Assembly: GCF_012910905.1 (NCBI RefSeq) | Contig: NZ_WTVN01000029.1 | Coordinates: forward strand, 1-64,000 | Direction of reading: 5' to 3' | DNA from: Aromatoleum toluvorans | GTDB lineage: Bacteria > Pseudomonadota > Gammaproteobacteria > Burkholderiales > Rhodocyclaceae | Length of the DNA stretch: 64,000 nucleotides | In this document: positions 18,570-27,171 of the stretch, in pieces | Layout of the letters: the number at the start of each line of letters is the position of its first letter | Position numbering within the stretch: the first letter of the stretch is position 1 | Translations under genes and position numbers: made by a program | Notes under the pieces: generated by a model | Database searches by the model: none | What the model was told of the DNA's origin: nothing | What the model saw: only the letters and a program-made list of their open reading frames with translations

Positions 18570-20075
18570 GTGGTGGATTCAGCCGTCAACACAATAGGTT
18601 TTCCCGTGCTGAGCCTGATCGTGCTGGTGCCGTTGGCTGGCGCGTTGCTGTTGCTCTGGCTCAAGGATGACCTTCAGATCAAGCGACTGGCCCTGCTGGT
18701 CACCACGCTTGATCTGGCGCTGACGCTGACGCTGCTGGCGCATTTCAATCCAGACACCCACCTGATGCAGTTTTCCGAAAAATATCAATGGATACCAGCC
18801 CTGGATATCCACTATGCGCTGGGGGTCGATGGCATCAGCGTACTGTTTGTCTTTCTCAGTGCGTTTCTGGGCTGGATCTGTGTGCTGGCTTCCTGGCGTG
18901 CCATTGAACAGCACGTGAAAGGTTTCATGTGCGCGCTGTTGGTGATGCAGGCCCTGATGTTAGGCGTCTTTTGTGCGATGGATCTGTTTCTCTTCTCCAT
19001 CTTCTGGGAGGCGATGCTGATACCGATGTATCTGATCATCGGTGTCTGGGGTGGGGACAACCGCATCTATGCCGCTTTCAAGTTCTTTCTCTACACATTG
19101 GCCGGCAGCGTACTCTTTCTGGTGGGCGTGATCGTGCTCTATTTTGAAGGCGGGCAGAGCTTTGATATTCAGATCCTGATGACGCAAAAGTATCCCTTTG
19201 CCGTCCAGTTCTGGGTCTTTATCGCCTTCTTTATCGCGTTTGCCATCAAAGTGCCGATGTTCCCGTTTCATACCTGGTTACCCGATGCCCACGTACAGGC
19301 CCCCACCGCTGGCAGCATCGTGTTGGCTGGCGTACTGCTGAAGATGGGAGCCTATGGCTTTTTGCGTTTTTCACTGCCGATGCTGCCCTTGGCGACCCAC
19401 TATTTTGCAACGCCGGTGGTGCTGGTCTCCCTGGTGGCCATCATCTACGGCGGCTATCTGGCACTGGCCCAGGATGACCTGAAAAAGCTGGTGGCCTATT
19501 CGAGTATCAGCCACATGGGCTTTGTCACCGTCGGCCTGTTTGCGCTCAATGTTGCCGGTCTGAAAGGCGGTATTTTACAGATGTTCAGCCACGGCATCAT
19601 CACCGGTGCGCTGTTCCTGCTGGTCGGGCTGGTCTATGAGCGTACCCATACCCGGCTGATCAGCGATTACGGCGGACTGATGAAGGTGATGCCGATCTAC
19701 ACCACCGGGCTGGCCTTTTTTACCCTGGCGGCGATGGCCTTGCCCGGCACCGGTGCGTTTATCGGTGAATTGCTGGTTTTGGTGGGGGTCTTTGGCTTTA
19801 GCAAGATCGTTGCAGCACTGGCAGTCATCGGTGCACTGCTCAGTGCCGGTTATCTTCTGAGCATGTTTAAACGGGTGGCCCTGGGCAAGGTGACCAACCA
19901 GGCGCTGACTAACAGTCGGGATCTGGATGCCAGGGAAGTGGTGACGCTATTGTCGCTGGCCCTGTTTGTTCTCTGGGTGGGCTTCTATCCCATGCCCTTC
20001 CTGAACATCATGCATGCATCCGTCGAGCACCTGCTGCAGCAGACGCAAGCGCAGGTCGTATTGATTAGCCGGTAA
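18570..20075 (+). CDS. nuoM: NADH-quinone oxidoreductase subunit M
   Basis: A 501-aa proton-pumping subunit. Standard residues are present: helix-5 glutamate (IFWEAMLIPMYLIIG), helix-7 lysine (AIKVPMFPFHTWLPDAHVQ), helix-8 lysine (GVLLKMGAYGFLRF) and the DDLKKLVAYSSISHMGF segment. The GTG start at 18570 lies 7 bases after AAGGAG; TTG at 18564 is too close to the ribosome site. Preceded by a 42-base gap. Confidence 0.94.
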   Translation: MVDSAVNTIGFPVLSLIVLVPLAGALLLLWLKDDLQIKRLALLVTTLDLALTLTLLAHFNPDTHLMQFSEKYQWIPALDIHYALGVDGISVLFVFLSAFLGWICVLASWRAIEQHVKGFMCALLVMQALMLGVFCAMDLFLFSIFWEAMLIPMYLIIGVWGGDNRIYAAFKFFLYTLAGSVLFLVGVIVLYFEGGQSFDIQILMTQKYPFAVQFWVFIAFFIAFAIKVPMFPFHTWLPDAHVQAPTAGSIVLAGVLLKMGAYGFLRFSLPMLPLATHYFATPVVLVSLVAIIYGGYLALAQDDLKKLVAYSSISHMGFVTVGLFALNVAGLKGGILQMFSHGIITGALFLLVGLVYERTHTRLISDYGGLMKVMPIYTTGLAFFTLAAMALPGTGAFIGELLVLVGVFGFSKIVAALAVIGALLSAGYLLSMFKRVALGKVTNQALTNSRDLDAREVVTLLSLALFVLWVGFYPMPFLNIMHASVEHLLQQTQAQVVLISR

Positions 20076-20088
20076 TCGGATAGGAACG

Positions 20089-21531
20089 ATGGATCAAGAT
20101 GCCATTATCCAGTCATTGATCACCAGTCTGCCGGAGATGACGGTGTTAGTTGCCGCTTGTCTGCTGTTGATGCTCGATCTCGTGTGGCGGCGTCAACGGG
20201 TGGCCGTGATTGGCTATCTGGCGATCGTCGTGATCGCCATTGCGGCATTGGAGACCCTGTTGATCGCCGGGCAAACCAAGCCCGTCTATAACGGCATGTT
20301 TGTGCTGGATGGCTTTGCCGTATTTTTCAAGCTGCTCTTCTGTCTGATCACGGCGCTGTGCATCCTCTTCTCCATCGGTTATCTGCAGCAGGAGCAGATC
20401 GAGCACAGCGAATACTACGTGCTGCTGCTGTTTGCCCTTTGCGGGCTGATGATTTTGGCCTCGGCGGTGGATCTGATCATCATCTATGTGGGGTTGGAGC
20501 TGATGGCCCTGTCGGTCTATCTGCTGACCGGATTCAAGCGCCAGAGCCCTTTATCCAATGAGGCGGCACTCAAGTATGTCATCCTGAGCGCCTTGTCCTC
20601 GAGTGTGCTGCTGTATGGTATGTCACTGCTCTATGGCTTGGCCGGGACGACCAATATAGCGGATATTGCCGCGGTGATCGGGCCGCAAGCGGCGATTGAT
20701 CCGCTGCTAATCTTCGCGATTGTGTTCTTGATAGGCGGATTATCGTTCAAGATCGCCGCTGTCCCGTTTCATATGTGGGTGCCCGATGTCTATCAGGGGG
20801 CACCGACCTCGATTACCGCCTTCATGTCGGTTGGACCCAAAGCGGTGGGATTTGCCGTGCTGTTACGGGTGTTTTTGCAAGGTTTGCTGCCCGTCTCGGA
20901 GATCTGGCTTGGGCTGTTTACGGTTATCGCGGTGGCGACCATGGCGGCTGGCAGCATCGCGGCATTGGTCCAGCACGATATCAAACGCATGCTGGCGTAT
21001 TCCAGTATCGCCCACGTCGGCTTTACCCTGTTGGGTGTGGTGGCTGGCGGGGAGGCGGGTATCGCCAGTGTGATGCTTTATCTGCTGATTTACAGCTTCA
21101 TGAACCTGGGCATCTTTGCCAGCATCATCGTGATATGCCTGGGGTCATTCGGCAGTGAACGAATCGAAGACTATACCGGTCTTTCCCGGTCACATCCGGT
21201 GTTGGCCATGCTGATGTTGATCTACCTCTTCTCACTGGCCGGCATTCCCCCGACGGCCGGCTTTTTTGCCAAGTTTTATATTTTTGTGGCGCTGATCGAA
21301 CAACAACATGTTGCCCTGGCGGTGATTGCGGTGATGTTCAGTGCCGTGGCTGCCTTCATTTATATCCGCATCGTGATGCTGATGTATATGCGTTCGCCCA
21401 CGGGTGAATTTGCCATACACCTTAAATTGCCGCCACAGCTGGCGTTAGGCATCACCAGCGTGGCGGTCATCGTGATTGGTCTGTTCCCCTCCTGGTTTCT
21501 CACCCTGGCTCAGATCGCGATACTTCGGTAG
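20089..21531 (+). CDS. nuoN: NADH-quinone oxidoreductase subunit N
   Basis: A 480-aa proton-pumping subunit, last of the nuo genes. Typical segments are VGLELMALSVYLLTGFKR (helix 5), LSFKIAAVPFHMWVPDVYQG (helix 7) and DIKRMLAYSSIAHVGF. The ND2-type subunit normally sits next to NuoK. It lies 13 bases after nuoM. The following 103 bases up to the CBS gene contain no clear terminator, so read-through is possible. Confidence 0.95.
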   Translation: MDQDAIIQSLITSLPEMTVLVAACLLLMLDLVWRRQRVAVIGYLAIVVIAIAALETLLIAGQTKPVYNGMFVLDGFAVFFKLLFCLITALCILFSIGYLQQEQIEHSEYYVLLLFALCGLMILASAVDLIIIYVGLELMALSVYLLTGFKRQSPLSNEAALKYVILSALSSSVLLYGMSLLYGLAGTTNIADIAAVIGPQAAIDPLLIFAIVFLIGGLSFKIAAVPFHMWVPDVYQGAPTSITAFMSVGPKAVGFAVLLRVFLQGLLPVSEIWLGLFTVIAVATMAAGSIAALVQHDIKRMLAYSSIAHVGFTLLGVVAGGEAGIASVMLYLLIYSFMNLGIFASIIVICLGSFGSERIEDYTGLSRSHPVLAMLMLIYLFSLAGIPPTAGFFAKFYIFVALIEQQHVALAVIAVMFSAVAAFIYIRIVMLMYMRSPTGEFAIHLKLPPQLALGITSVAVIVIGLFPSWFLTLAQIAILR

Positions 21532-21634
21532 CAAGGAGCTGTAGAGACGGCGTCGCGGGATTGTCTGGACACGTTGTGGGTCAGGACTACACTAAAGAGT
21601 GGGGTTCCTGCAAAGAGACGAAGGAGGTGCGCTC

Positions 21635-22096
21635 ATGCTCGTTGAATCCGTGCTGGCAAAGAAAGGTCATGATGTATTGACAATTTCACCGGATGCCACG
21701 GTCTATGAGGCCGTGGTTCTGATGGCTAAAAACAATGTAGGTTGTGTGCTTGTAATGTCCAAAGATCAAATTGCAGGCATCTTCACGGAAAGAGACTATG
21801 CTAGAAAGATAATCCTCAGGGGCAAGGGCTCGAAAGAAACCCTGGTGAGCGAGGTGATGACCACGCAGGTCTACGTCGTCGATAAAGGGAAGGCCCTCGA
21901 TGAGTGTATGGCTTTAATGACCGCCAACCGAGTACGCCATCTACCGGTAGTCGAAGGCAATAAGCTCGTTGGTATAATCAGTATTGGCGACACCGTAAAA
22001 AGCATTATCGATGAAAAGGAACGGGAAATCGAGCACATGATTGATTTCATACATGGCGGGGCAATCCACCCGGAAAATGATGGTCGTCAGAAGTAG
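21635..22096 (+). CDS. tandem CBS-domain protein
   Basis: A 153-aa protein consisting of two CBS motifs (about residues 8-65 and 72-130) and a short charged tail. GIFTERDYARKIILRGK and HLPVVEGNKLVGIISIGDTV are the diagnostic ends of each motif. Such small stand-alone CBS proteins bind adenine nucleotides (AMP, ATP, NAD or similar) and act as energy-state sensors. It has a near-perfect AAGGAGGTG ribosome site. Position directly after nuoN suggests a regulator of the complex responding to nucleotide state; the partner is not known. Slightly lower GC than the nuo genes. Confidence 0.85.
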   Translation: MLVESVLAKKGHDVLTISPDATVYEAVVLMAKNNVGCVLVMSKDQIAGIFTERDYARKIILRGKGSKETLVSEVMTTQVYVVDKGKALDECMALMTANRVRHLPVVEGNKLVGIISIGDTVKSIIDEKEREIEHMIDFIHGGAIHPENDGRQK

Positions 22097-22154
22097 AATT
22101 TTCTCGAACGCAGTCGGAGGACGTTTTACGTCGGAAAACGTGGGGGACCTCACG

Positions 22155-22182
22155 TGGAAAGTGGCATTGGATTTCCTATCCT
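22155..22182 (+). promoter_or_regulatory. 28-bp repeat, copy 2: putative midA promoter
   Basis: Matches 5223-5250 at 27 of 28 positions. Read as a promoter, TATCCT ends at 22182, which puts transcription start near 22189 and gives a leader of about 24 bases before midA. The shared dyad GGAAA-N11-TTTCC inside the spacer suggests that one regulator may act at both copies. Confidence 0.55.
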
Positions 22183-22212
22183 TTATCCTTCTATTCTTCC
22201 TTGAGCAGACAT

Positions 22213-23412
22213 ATGCTACCCCGGGCAGCCCAGATGGGGGCCTCGCAGCTACCAGAACCCGCCGCCGATGCCCAGGCGCAAAGTCTGCTACTCATTGAGC
22301 AGGTGCGGCGAGCGATCGCTGACCAGGGCGGGCGGTTGCCGTTTGACCAGTATATGGAGATGGCCTTGTATCAGCCCGGTCTGGGTTATTACACGGCGGG
22401 TTCGCGTAAATTTGGTCCTGGCGGGGATTTTATTACCTCGCCGGAGATCTCGTCCCTGTTTGCCAAATGCGTGGCCCGCCAGTGTCGGCAGGTGCTGGCA
22501 CTGGTGGGCGGTGGCTATCTGCTTGAGGTGGGGGCCGGTTCTGGTGTATTGGCCGCCGATCTGCTGGCCGAGCTGGAGCAACTGGGCCAGTTACCGGAGG
22601 CCTATCTGATTCTGGAGTTGAGCCCGGACCTGCGGGCACGGCAATGTGAGATGCTGCAGACCAAGGTCCCCACCTTGGTTGACCGGGTACGCTGGCTGGA
22701 TACCCTGCCCGAGGCTGGGTTTCGCGGTGTGGTGGTTGCCAATGAGTTGTTGGATGCGATGCCGGTGCACCGTTTCAGGCTGGAGCAGGGGGCGATCAAA
22801 GAGCAGTTTGTGACGTCCCGGGATGAGGGGTTGGCGCTGGTATGGGACAGGCCGGTGAGTCCGGGGTTTGTCGAGGCGGCAGCCGCTGTAGCCACCCAAT
22901 TGGGAAAGGCGGGCGCAGACTACGAATCAGAGATCAATCTGCGGGCGCCCGCCTGGCTGCAGGAGCTGGCAAAGGCGGTTGACGCCGGGGCTGTGTTGTT
23001 GATCGATTATGGCTACAGCCGGGCAGAGTATTATCATCCTGAGCGTAGCCGCGGCACCCTGATGTGCCACTATCGGCACCGTGCCCACCCGGACCCCATG
23101 GTCTACCCGGGGCTGCAGGATATCACCGCCCATGTCGATTTTTCCGCTGTGGCCGAGGCGGCGCTGGCGGCCGGGTTTGCGGTGACCGGCTTTAGCACCC
23201 AAGCCTTTTTTCTGATGGGCAACGGCTTGGATGATCTGGTGGCGGCCGCGGATATCGATGATGTTGTTGCCCATATGGAACTGATCCAGGCGGTCAAACG
23301 GCTCACTTTGCCCAGTGAGATGGGTGAGCGTTTCAAGGTGCTTGGACTTAGCCTGGGGATCGATCAGCCATTGTCTGGCTTTACCTTGCAAGATATGCGT
23401 GACCGACTTTAG
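22213..23412 (+). CDS. midA: MidA/NDUFAF7-family SAM-dependent methyltransferase
   Basis: A 399-aa class I methyltransferase of the MidA (DUF185) family. Conserved segments include FDQYMEMALYQPGLGYY (residues ~40-56), FGPGGDFITSPEISSLF, the SAM loop LLEVGAGSGVLAADLL, VVVANELLDAMPVHRF (motif II) and LLIDYGYSRAEYYHPERSRG. In mitochondria the homologue NDUFAF7 symmetrically dimethylates an arginine of the NuoD counterpart and is needed for complex I assembly. Its position at the end of a nuo locus, behind the same 28-bp element as nuoA, supports NuoD as its substrate here; that is an inference. The ATG at 22213 is chosen; a TTG at 22201 is possible. Confidence 0.9.
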   Translation: MLPRAAQMGASQLPEPAADAQAQSLLLIEQVRRAIADQGGRLPFDQYMEMALYQPGLGYYTAGSRKFGPGGDFITSPEISSLFAKCVARQCRQVLALVGGGYLLEVGAGSGVLAADLLAELEQLGQLPEAYLILELSPDLRARQCEMLQTKVPTLVDRVRWLDTLPEAGFRGVVVANELLDAMPVHRFRLEQGAIKEQFVTSRDEGLALVWDRPVSPGFVEAAAAVATQLGKAGADYESEINLRAPAWLQELAKAVDAGAVLLIDYGYSRAEYYHPERSRGTLMCHYRHRAHPDPMVYPGLQDITAHVDFSAVAEAALAAGFAVTGFSTQAFFLMGNGLDDLVAAADIDDVVAHMELIQAVKRLTLPSEMGERFKVLGLSLGIDQPLSGFTLQDMRDRL

Positions 23413-23856
23413 AACATTTGTTGCACTGTTGTTGGTTGGTCTTTGGTGAGCGTCGGCTGCCCGGGGCGATTCAGTCGCCTGTTCCGCTAATCAAGGAGCG
23501 ACAACGATCCAACAACGCGCCCGCCTGCGGAAGAACGGGGATTTCCGGACAGATACCTTACTTTGAAACTGCGGAGGTGATTCAAGATTGGCTTTGTCTG
23601 TAGCTCCATATAATGCCGGCCTGCTGTCCGTGAGTAGCCGTAACGTGCGACCGGTCAGCTCGGTTACCTGCCGTTTCACCCCCGACGGCTCGACTGGCTG
23701 CAGTGGGTCGGACTCGGTCGTCCGCCCGCCGCAGACGAGCTGTCGCTTACGGACATGGCAGGACAAGGGGTGCAGGAGGCCGTTCTACGACGTTTCCATT
23801 TGTCCGACCTGACCGTTCGTTCTGGTCGTTGACGTCGAGCAGTCCTCGAGTCGGGC
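23413..23856. other. intergenic region between midA and amt
   Basis: A 444-base region that marks the return to high-GC sequence. A 91-codon reading frame on the minus strand (23491-23766) has a basic, serine/arginine-rich product that I cannot place and do not call as a gene. No transposase or tRNA remnant is seen that would explain the composition change. Confidence 0.4.
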
Positions 23857-23889
23857 AAAAAGATGGCGCGACCCCCGTCGCGCCATCTT
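23857..23889 (-). terminator. rho-independent terminator of amt
   Basis: A perfect 13-bp inverted repeat (AAGATGGCGCGAC and its complement) with a 4-base loop, at 23860-23872 and 23877-23889. On the minus strand it is followed by a T run. It lies 40 bases past the amt stop codon. Confidence 0.85.
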
Positions 23890-23928
23890 GATCGGTTCCG
23901 ACAGCCCGACCAGATCGTTTCACTCACA

Positions 23929-25131
23929 TCACCACGACGTCTCGCGCTCGGCGGTCGCCGAAATCTTGTGGATGGACAGGTCGGCGCCGGCGAATTCTTC
24001 CTCGGGGTCGAGGCGCAGGCCCAGCGTTGCGCGGATCAGGCCATAGACCAGGGCGCCGCCCGCGAGTGCGGTCGCGATGCCGCCGAGGGTGCCGACAAGC
24101 TGCGCGCCGAAGCTGACGCCGCCGATGCCGCCGAGGGCCTTGGTGCCGAAGATGCCGGCGGCGATGCCGCCCCAGGCGCCGCACAGGCCGTGCAGGGGCC
24201 ACACGCCGAGAACGTCGTCGATCTTCCAGCGGTTTTGCGCGATGGTGAAGAGGTGCACGAAGAGCACGCCGGCGATGGCGCCGACGACGAGTGCACCAAG
24301 CGGGTGCATCAGGTCGGAGCCGGCGCACACCGCGACGAGGCCGGCGAGGGGGCCGTTATGGACGAAGCCGGGGTCGTTCTTCCCCGCTGCGAGCGCGGCG
24401 AGCGTGCCGCCGATCATCGCCATGAGGGAATTGAGGGCCACGAGGCCGTTGATGGCGTCGAGGCGCTGGGCGCTCATGACGTTGAAGCCGAACCAGCCCA
24501 CGGCGAGGATCCAGGCACCCAGCGCGAGGAAGGGGATGCTCGACGGCGGGTGCGCCGACATCTGGCCGTTCTTGTGGTAGCGGCCGCGCCGCGCGCCGAG
24601 CAGCAACACGGCGGGGAGCGCGATCCAGCCGCCGAAGGCATGCACGACGATGCTGCCGGCGAAGTCGTGGAATTTCGCGCCGAACGCGCCTTCCACCCAG
24701 TCCTGCAGGCCGAGGTTGCCGTTCCACACGATGCCTTCGAAGAAGGGGTAGAGGAGGCCGACGATGACGAAGGTGGCGACGAGCTGCGGGACGAAGCGCG
24801 CGCGCTCGGCGATGCCGCCGGAGATGATCGCGGGAATGGCGGCGGCGAAGGTGAGCAGGAAGAAGAACTTCACCAGTTCGTAGCCGGAGTTGGCGGCGAG
24901 CTGCTCGGCGTTGACGAAGAAGCCGTTGCCGTAGGCGATGGAGTAGCCGATGACGAAATAGGCCAGCGTCGACACGGCGAAGTCGCTGAGGATCTTCACG
25001 AGGGCGTTGACCTGGTTCTTCTTGCGCACGGTGCCGACTTCGAGGAAGGCGAAGCCGGCGTGCATGGCGAGCACCATAATGGCGCCGAGCAAGACGAACA
25101 GGACGTCGGTGGATGTTTTGAACTGCTCCAT
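23929..25131 (-). CDS. amtB: ammonium transporter
   Basis: A 400-aa Amt/Rh-family inner-membrane channel with about 11 helices. Family features include MHAGFAFLEVGTVRKKNQVN near the N-terminus, GSIVVHAFGGW (first pore histidine), HPPSSIPFLALGAWILAVGW, and WPLHGLCGAWGG (second pore histidine). No cleavable signal peptide is obvious, whereas E. coli AmtB has one. The start at 25131 has GGAG upstream and follows a sigma-54 promoter. No glnK is adjacent, unlike the usual glnK-amtB pair. Expression is therefore predicted to respond to nitrogen limitation through NtrC. Confidence 0.93.
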   Translation of the reverse strand: MEQFKTSTDVLFVLLGAIMVLAMHAGFAFLEVGTVRKKNQVNALVKILSDFAVSTLAYFVIGYSIAYGNGFFVNAEQLAANSGYELVKFFFLLTFAAAIPAIISGGIAERARFVPQLVATFVIVGLLYPFFEGIVWNGNLGLQDWVEGAFGAKFHDFAGSIVVHAFGGWIALPAVLLLGARRGRYHKNGQMSAHPPSSIPFLALGAWILAVGWFGFNVMSAQRLDAINGLVALNSLMAMIGGTLAALAAGKNDPGFVHNGPLAGLVAVCAGSDLMHPLGALVVGAIAGVLFVHLFTIAQNRWKIDDVLGVWPLHGLCGAWGGIAAGIFGTKALGGIGGVSFGAQLVGTLGGIATALAGGALVYGLIRATLGLRLDPEEEFAGADLSIHKISATAERETSW

Positions 25132-25165
25132 AAATGTGCTCCGGGTGGCGTGATCGTCGCGGTGA

Positions 25166-25182
25166 AGCAACCGCTGTGCCGG
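25166..25182 (-). promoter_or_regulatory. sigma-54 promoter of amtB
   Basis: On the minus strand this reads GGCACAGCGGTTGCT, matching the -24/-12 consensus TGGCAC-N5-TTGCW except for the first base. GG and GC are separated by exactly 10 bases. Transcription would start near 25156, leaving a leader of about 25 bases. Confidence 0.75.
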
Positions 25183-25275
25183 AAAAAGTAGTTACGTAAA
25201 TTCAATTGTTTAGGAATCCGATGCGGCCGGATGGTGCGTAAGCCTCCCGTTGGTGGTGCATGGCCGTGCGTTTGC

Positions 25276-25290
25276 GCACGACAATGGTGC
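25276..25290 (-). promoter_or_regulatory. NtrC-like binding site upstream of amtB
   Basis: On the minus strand GCACCATTGTCGTGC fits the NtrC pattern GCACC-N5-GGTGC with one mismatch. Its centre is about 125 bp upstream of the predicted start, the usual enhancer distance. Confidence 0.55.
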
Positions 25291-25439
25291 GAAATCGGTG
25301 GTGTCGGGACTCGTGGTGGTGCGCCGCCGTGCAACAAAATGGGGCGTGAGTGCTACTGAATGGTCCACAATATCAGCATGAATTGCATACAAAAAAGTAG
25401 AATTGCCCTTTGTACGGCGCCCGGCGCCTGGAATTGCCA

Positions 25440-26369
25440 ATGAGTCGAGATCGGAAACTGCTGGGCGCGGCGGGTGTGATGCTGCTCCTGTCCATCATCT
25501 GGGGCTACAACTGGGTGGTGATGAAGAAGGTGATGCGCTACGTCGATCCCTTCGATTTTTCCGCGCTGCGCACCTTCCTCGGTTCGCTCGCGCTGTTTGC
25601 GGTGCTCGTGCTGCGCCGCCGCCCGCTGCGCCCGGTCGCGCTGGGGGGCACGCTGTGGCTGGGTCTGCTGCAGACGGCGGCGTTTACGGGCCTGATCCAG
25701 TGGGCGCTGGTGAGCGGCGGCGCGGGCAAGACCGCGGTGCTGGTCTATACGATGCCGTTCTGGCTGCTGCCGCTGGCGCACGCCTTCCTCGGCGAGCGGG
25801 TGCGCGGCTCGCAATGGCTGGCCGTGGGGCTGGCATTGGTGGGCCTGGTGCTGATCCTCGAGCCCTGGAGGCTGGGTGGGGACACGCAGAGCACGCTGAT
25901 GGCGGTGATTGCCGGGCTGGTGTGGGCGGCGAGCGCCGTATGGGCGAAGCGGTTGCGTGGCAACGTCGAGGTCGACCTGCTGTCGCTGACGGCGTGGCAG
26001 ATGCTGTTCGGTTCGCTGGTGCTGTGCGTGCTCGCGTGGGTGCTGCCGTCCGAGCCGCCGCAGATGACGCCCTATTTCATCGGGGCGCTGGTGTACAACG
26101 CGCTGTTCGCGACGGGGCTGGCGTGGCTGATGTGGCTGTTCGTCCTCGATCGCCTGCCGGCGGGACTCGCGGGGCTGTCATCGCTGGCGGTGCCGGCGGT
26201 AGGCGTGCTGAGCGGCTGGATCGAACTGGGCGAGCGGCCGAGCACGACCGAATCCTGGGGCATGACGTGCATCGCGGTGGCGCTGCTGGCGATCAGCGCG
26301 ATTTCGATGCGCGGGCGCAATGGCGTGGCGGCGAAGCGTGCCGCTGTCGCAGGGCGCGGAAGGGGATAG
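25440..26369 (+). CDS. EamA/DMT-family transporter
   Basis: A 309-aa membrane protein with ten predicted helices arranged as two EamA repeats (about residues 10-140 and 155-290). The first repeat opens with LLLSIIWGYNWVVMKKVMRY and the second begins around LMAVIAGLVWAASAVWAKRL, both typical of the drug/metabolite transporter superfamily. These usually export amino acids or metabolites; the substrate cannot be read from sequence. It is divergent from amtB across a 308-base region that also carries the nitrogen-control sites. Confidence 0.85.
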   Translation: MSRDRKLLGAAGVMLLLSIIWGYNWVVMKKVMRYVDPFDFSALRTFLGSLALFAVLVLRRRPLRPVALGGTLWLGLLQTAAFTGLIQWALVSGGAGKTAVLVYTMPFWLLPLAHAFLGERVRGSQWLAVGLALVGLVLILEPWRLGGDTQSTLMAVIAGLVWAASAVWAKRLRGNVEVDLLSLTAWQMLFGSLVLCVLAWVLPSEPPQMTPYFIGALVYNALFATGLAWLMWLFVLDRLPAGLAGLSSLAVPAVGVLSGWIELGERPSTTESWGMTCIAVALLAISAISMRGRNGVAAKRAAVAGRGRG

Positions 26370-26388
26370 GCGGAGCGCCGCCGCCCGC

Positions 26389-27171
26389 TCAGGCGCCGCG
26401 GGCGCGTTCGGCCGCGTCGAGAAAATCCTGCAGGATGGGGCTGCCGTCGAGGAGATCGCCCCCGCCGCCGTGGAATTCCGGGTGCCACTGGCAGCCGAAC
26501 AGGTAGCCGTTGCCCTGCCAGCGGATCGCTTCGATGACATCGTCGCCGCGCGAACGGGCCTCGATGCGCAGGTCGGAGCCGAGGGCGCGCACGGCCTGAT
26601 GGTGGATGCTGTTCACGCGGCCGCCCGTGCCCTTGTAGAGCGTGGCGAGGCGGCTGCCGTCGACGAAATCGATCGCGTGGTGGTGCTGGTCGTAAAGGTC
26701 GGCGTCGCGGTGCGGGCCGGCGCCGGGAATGTATTCGGAAATGTCCTGCCACAGCGTGCCGCCGCAGGCGACGTTGATGAGCTGGGCGCCCCGGCACACG
26801 CCCAGCACGGGCTTGCCCTGGATCACGAACTCCCACAACAGCTCGATCTCGTACAGGTCGCGGATGCGGTCGCCGGTCCATTCGGGGCGCAGGGGTTCCT
26901 GCCGGTAGGTGGTGGGGCTGACGTCCGCGCCGCCCTGCAGCACCAGCCCGTCGAGCGCGCGGACGTAGTCGTGCACCGAAATCTGCGCCCGGCGCAGGCC
27001 GAGGTGCTGCCCGATCGTCGGCACCATGAGCACGAGCGCGCCGTGCGACATGATCCAGTGCGCCATCGACTGTTCGAGGTACTGCAGGCTCTTGCCCGGA
27101 AAGCCGAGCTCCGCCGGCGGCGTGTGCAGCAGGCGGGCCGACAGGCCGATCCGCAGCGGCGCCTTGCTCAC
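26389..27171 (-). CDS. class I amidotransferase, PuuD-like gamma-glutamyl hydrolase
   Basis: A 260-aa protein of the peptidase C26 group. The nucleophile elbow is [16 protein letters not shown], the catalytic histidine and glutamate lie in [11 protein letters not shown], and [15 protein letters not shown] is the substrate-side loop. Relatives hydrolyse gamma-glutamyl-GABA or other gamma-glutamyl amides. The GTG start is preferred because GGAGG lies six bases upstream and because it overlaps the stop of the preceding ybdK-like gene as GTGA; an ATG 30 bases upstream lies inside that gene. Third gene of a coupled operon, so a gamma-glutamyl compound made or used by the second gene is the likely substrate. 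Confidence 0.85.
   Translation of the reverse strand: MSKAPLRIGLSARLLHTPPAELGFPGKSLQYLEQSMAHWIMSHGALVLMVPTIGQHLGLRRAQISVHDYVRALDGLVLQGGADVSPTTYRQEPLRPEWTGDRIRDLYEIELLWEFVIQGKPVLGVCRGAQLINVACGGTLWQDISEYIPGAGPHRDADLYDQHHHAIDFVDGSRLATLYKGTGGRVNSIHHQAVRALGSDLRIEARSRGDDVIEAIRWQGNGYLFGCQWHPEFHGGGGDLLDGSPILQDFLDAAERARGA

Noticed and set aside
23491-23766. A 91-codon minus-strand reading frame between midA and amt
   Set aside because: Its product is arginine/serine-rich with no domain, and no ribosome site or context supports it.
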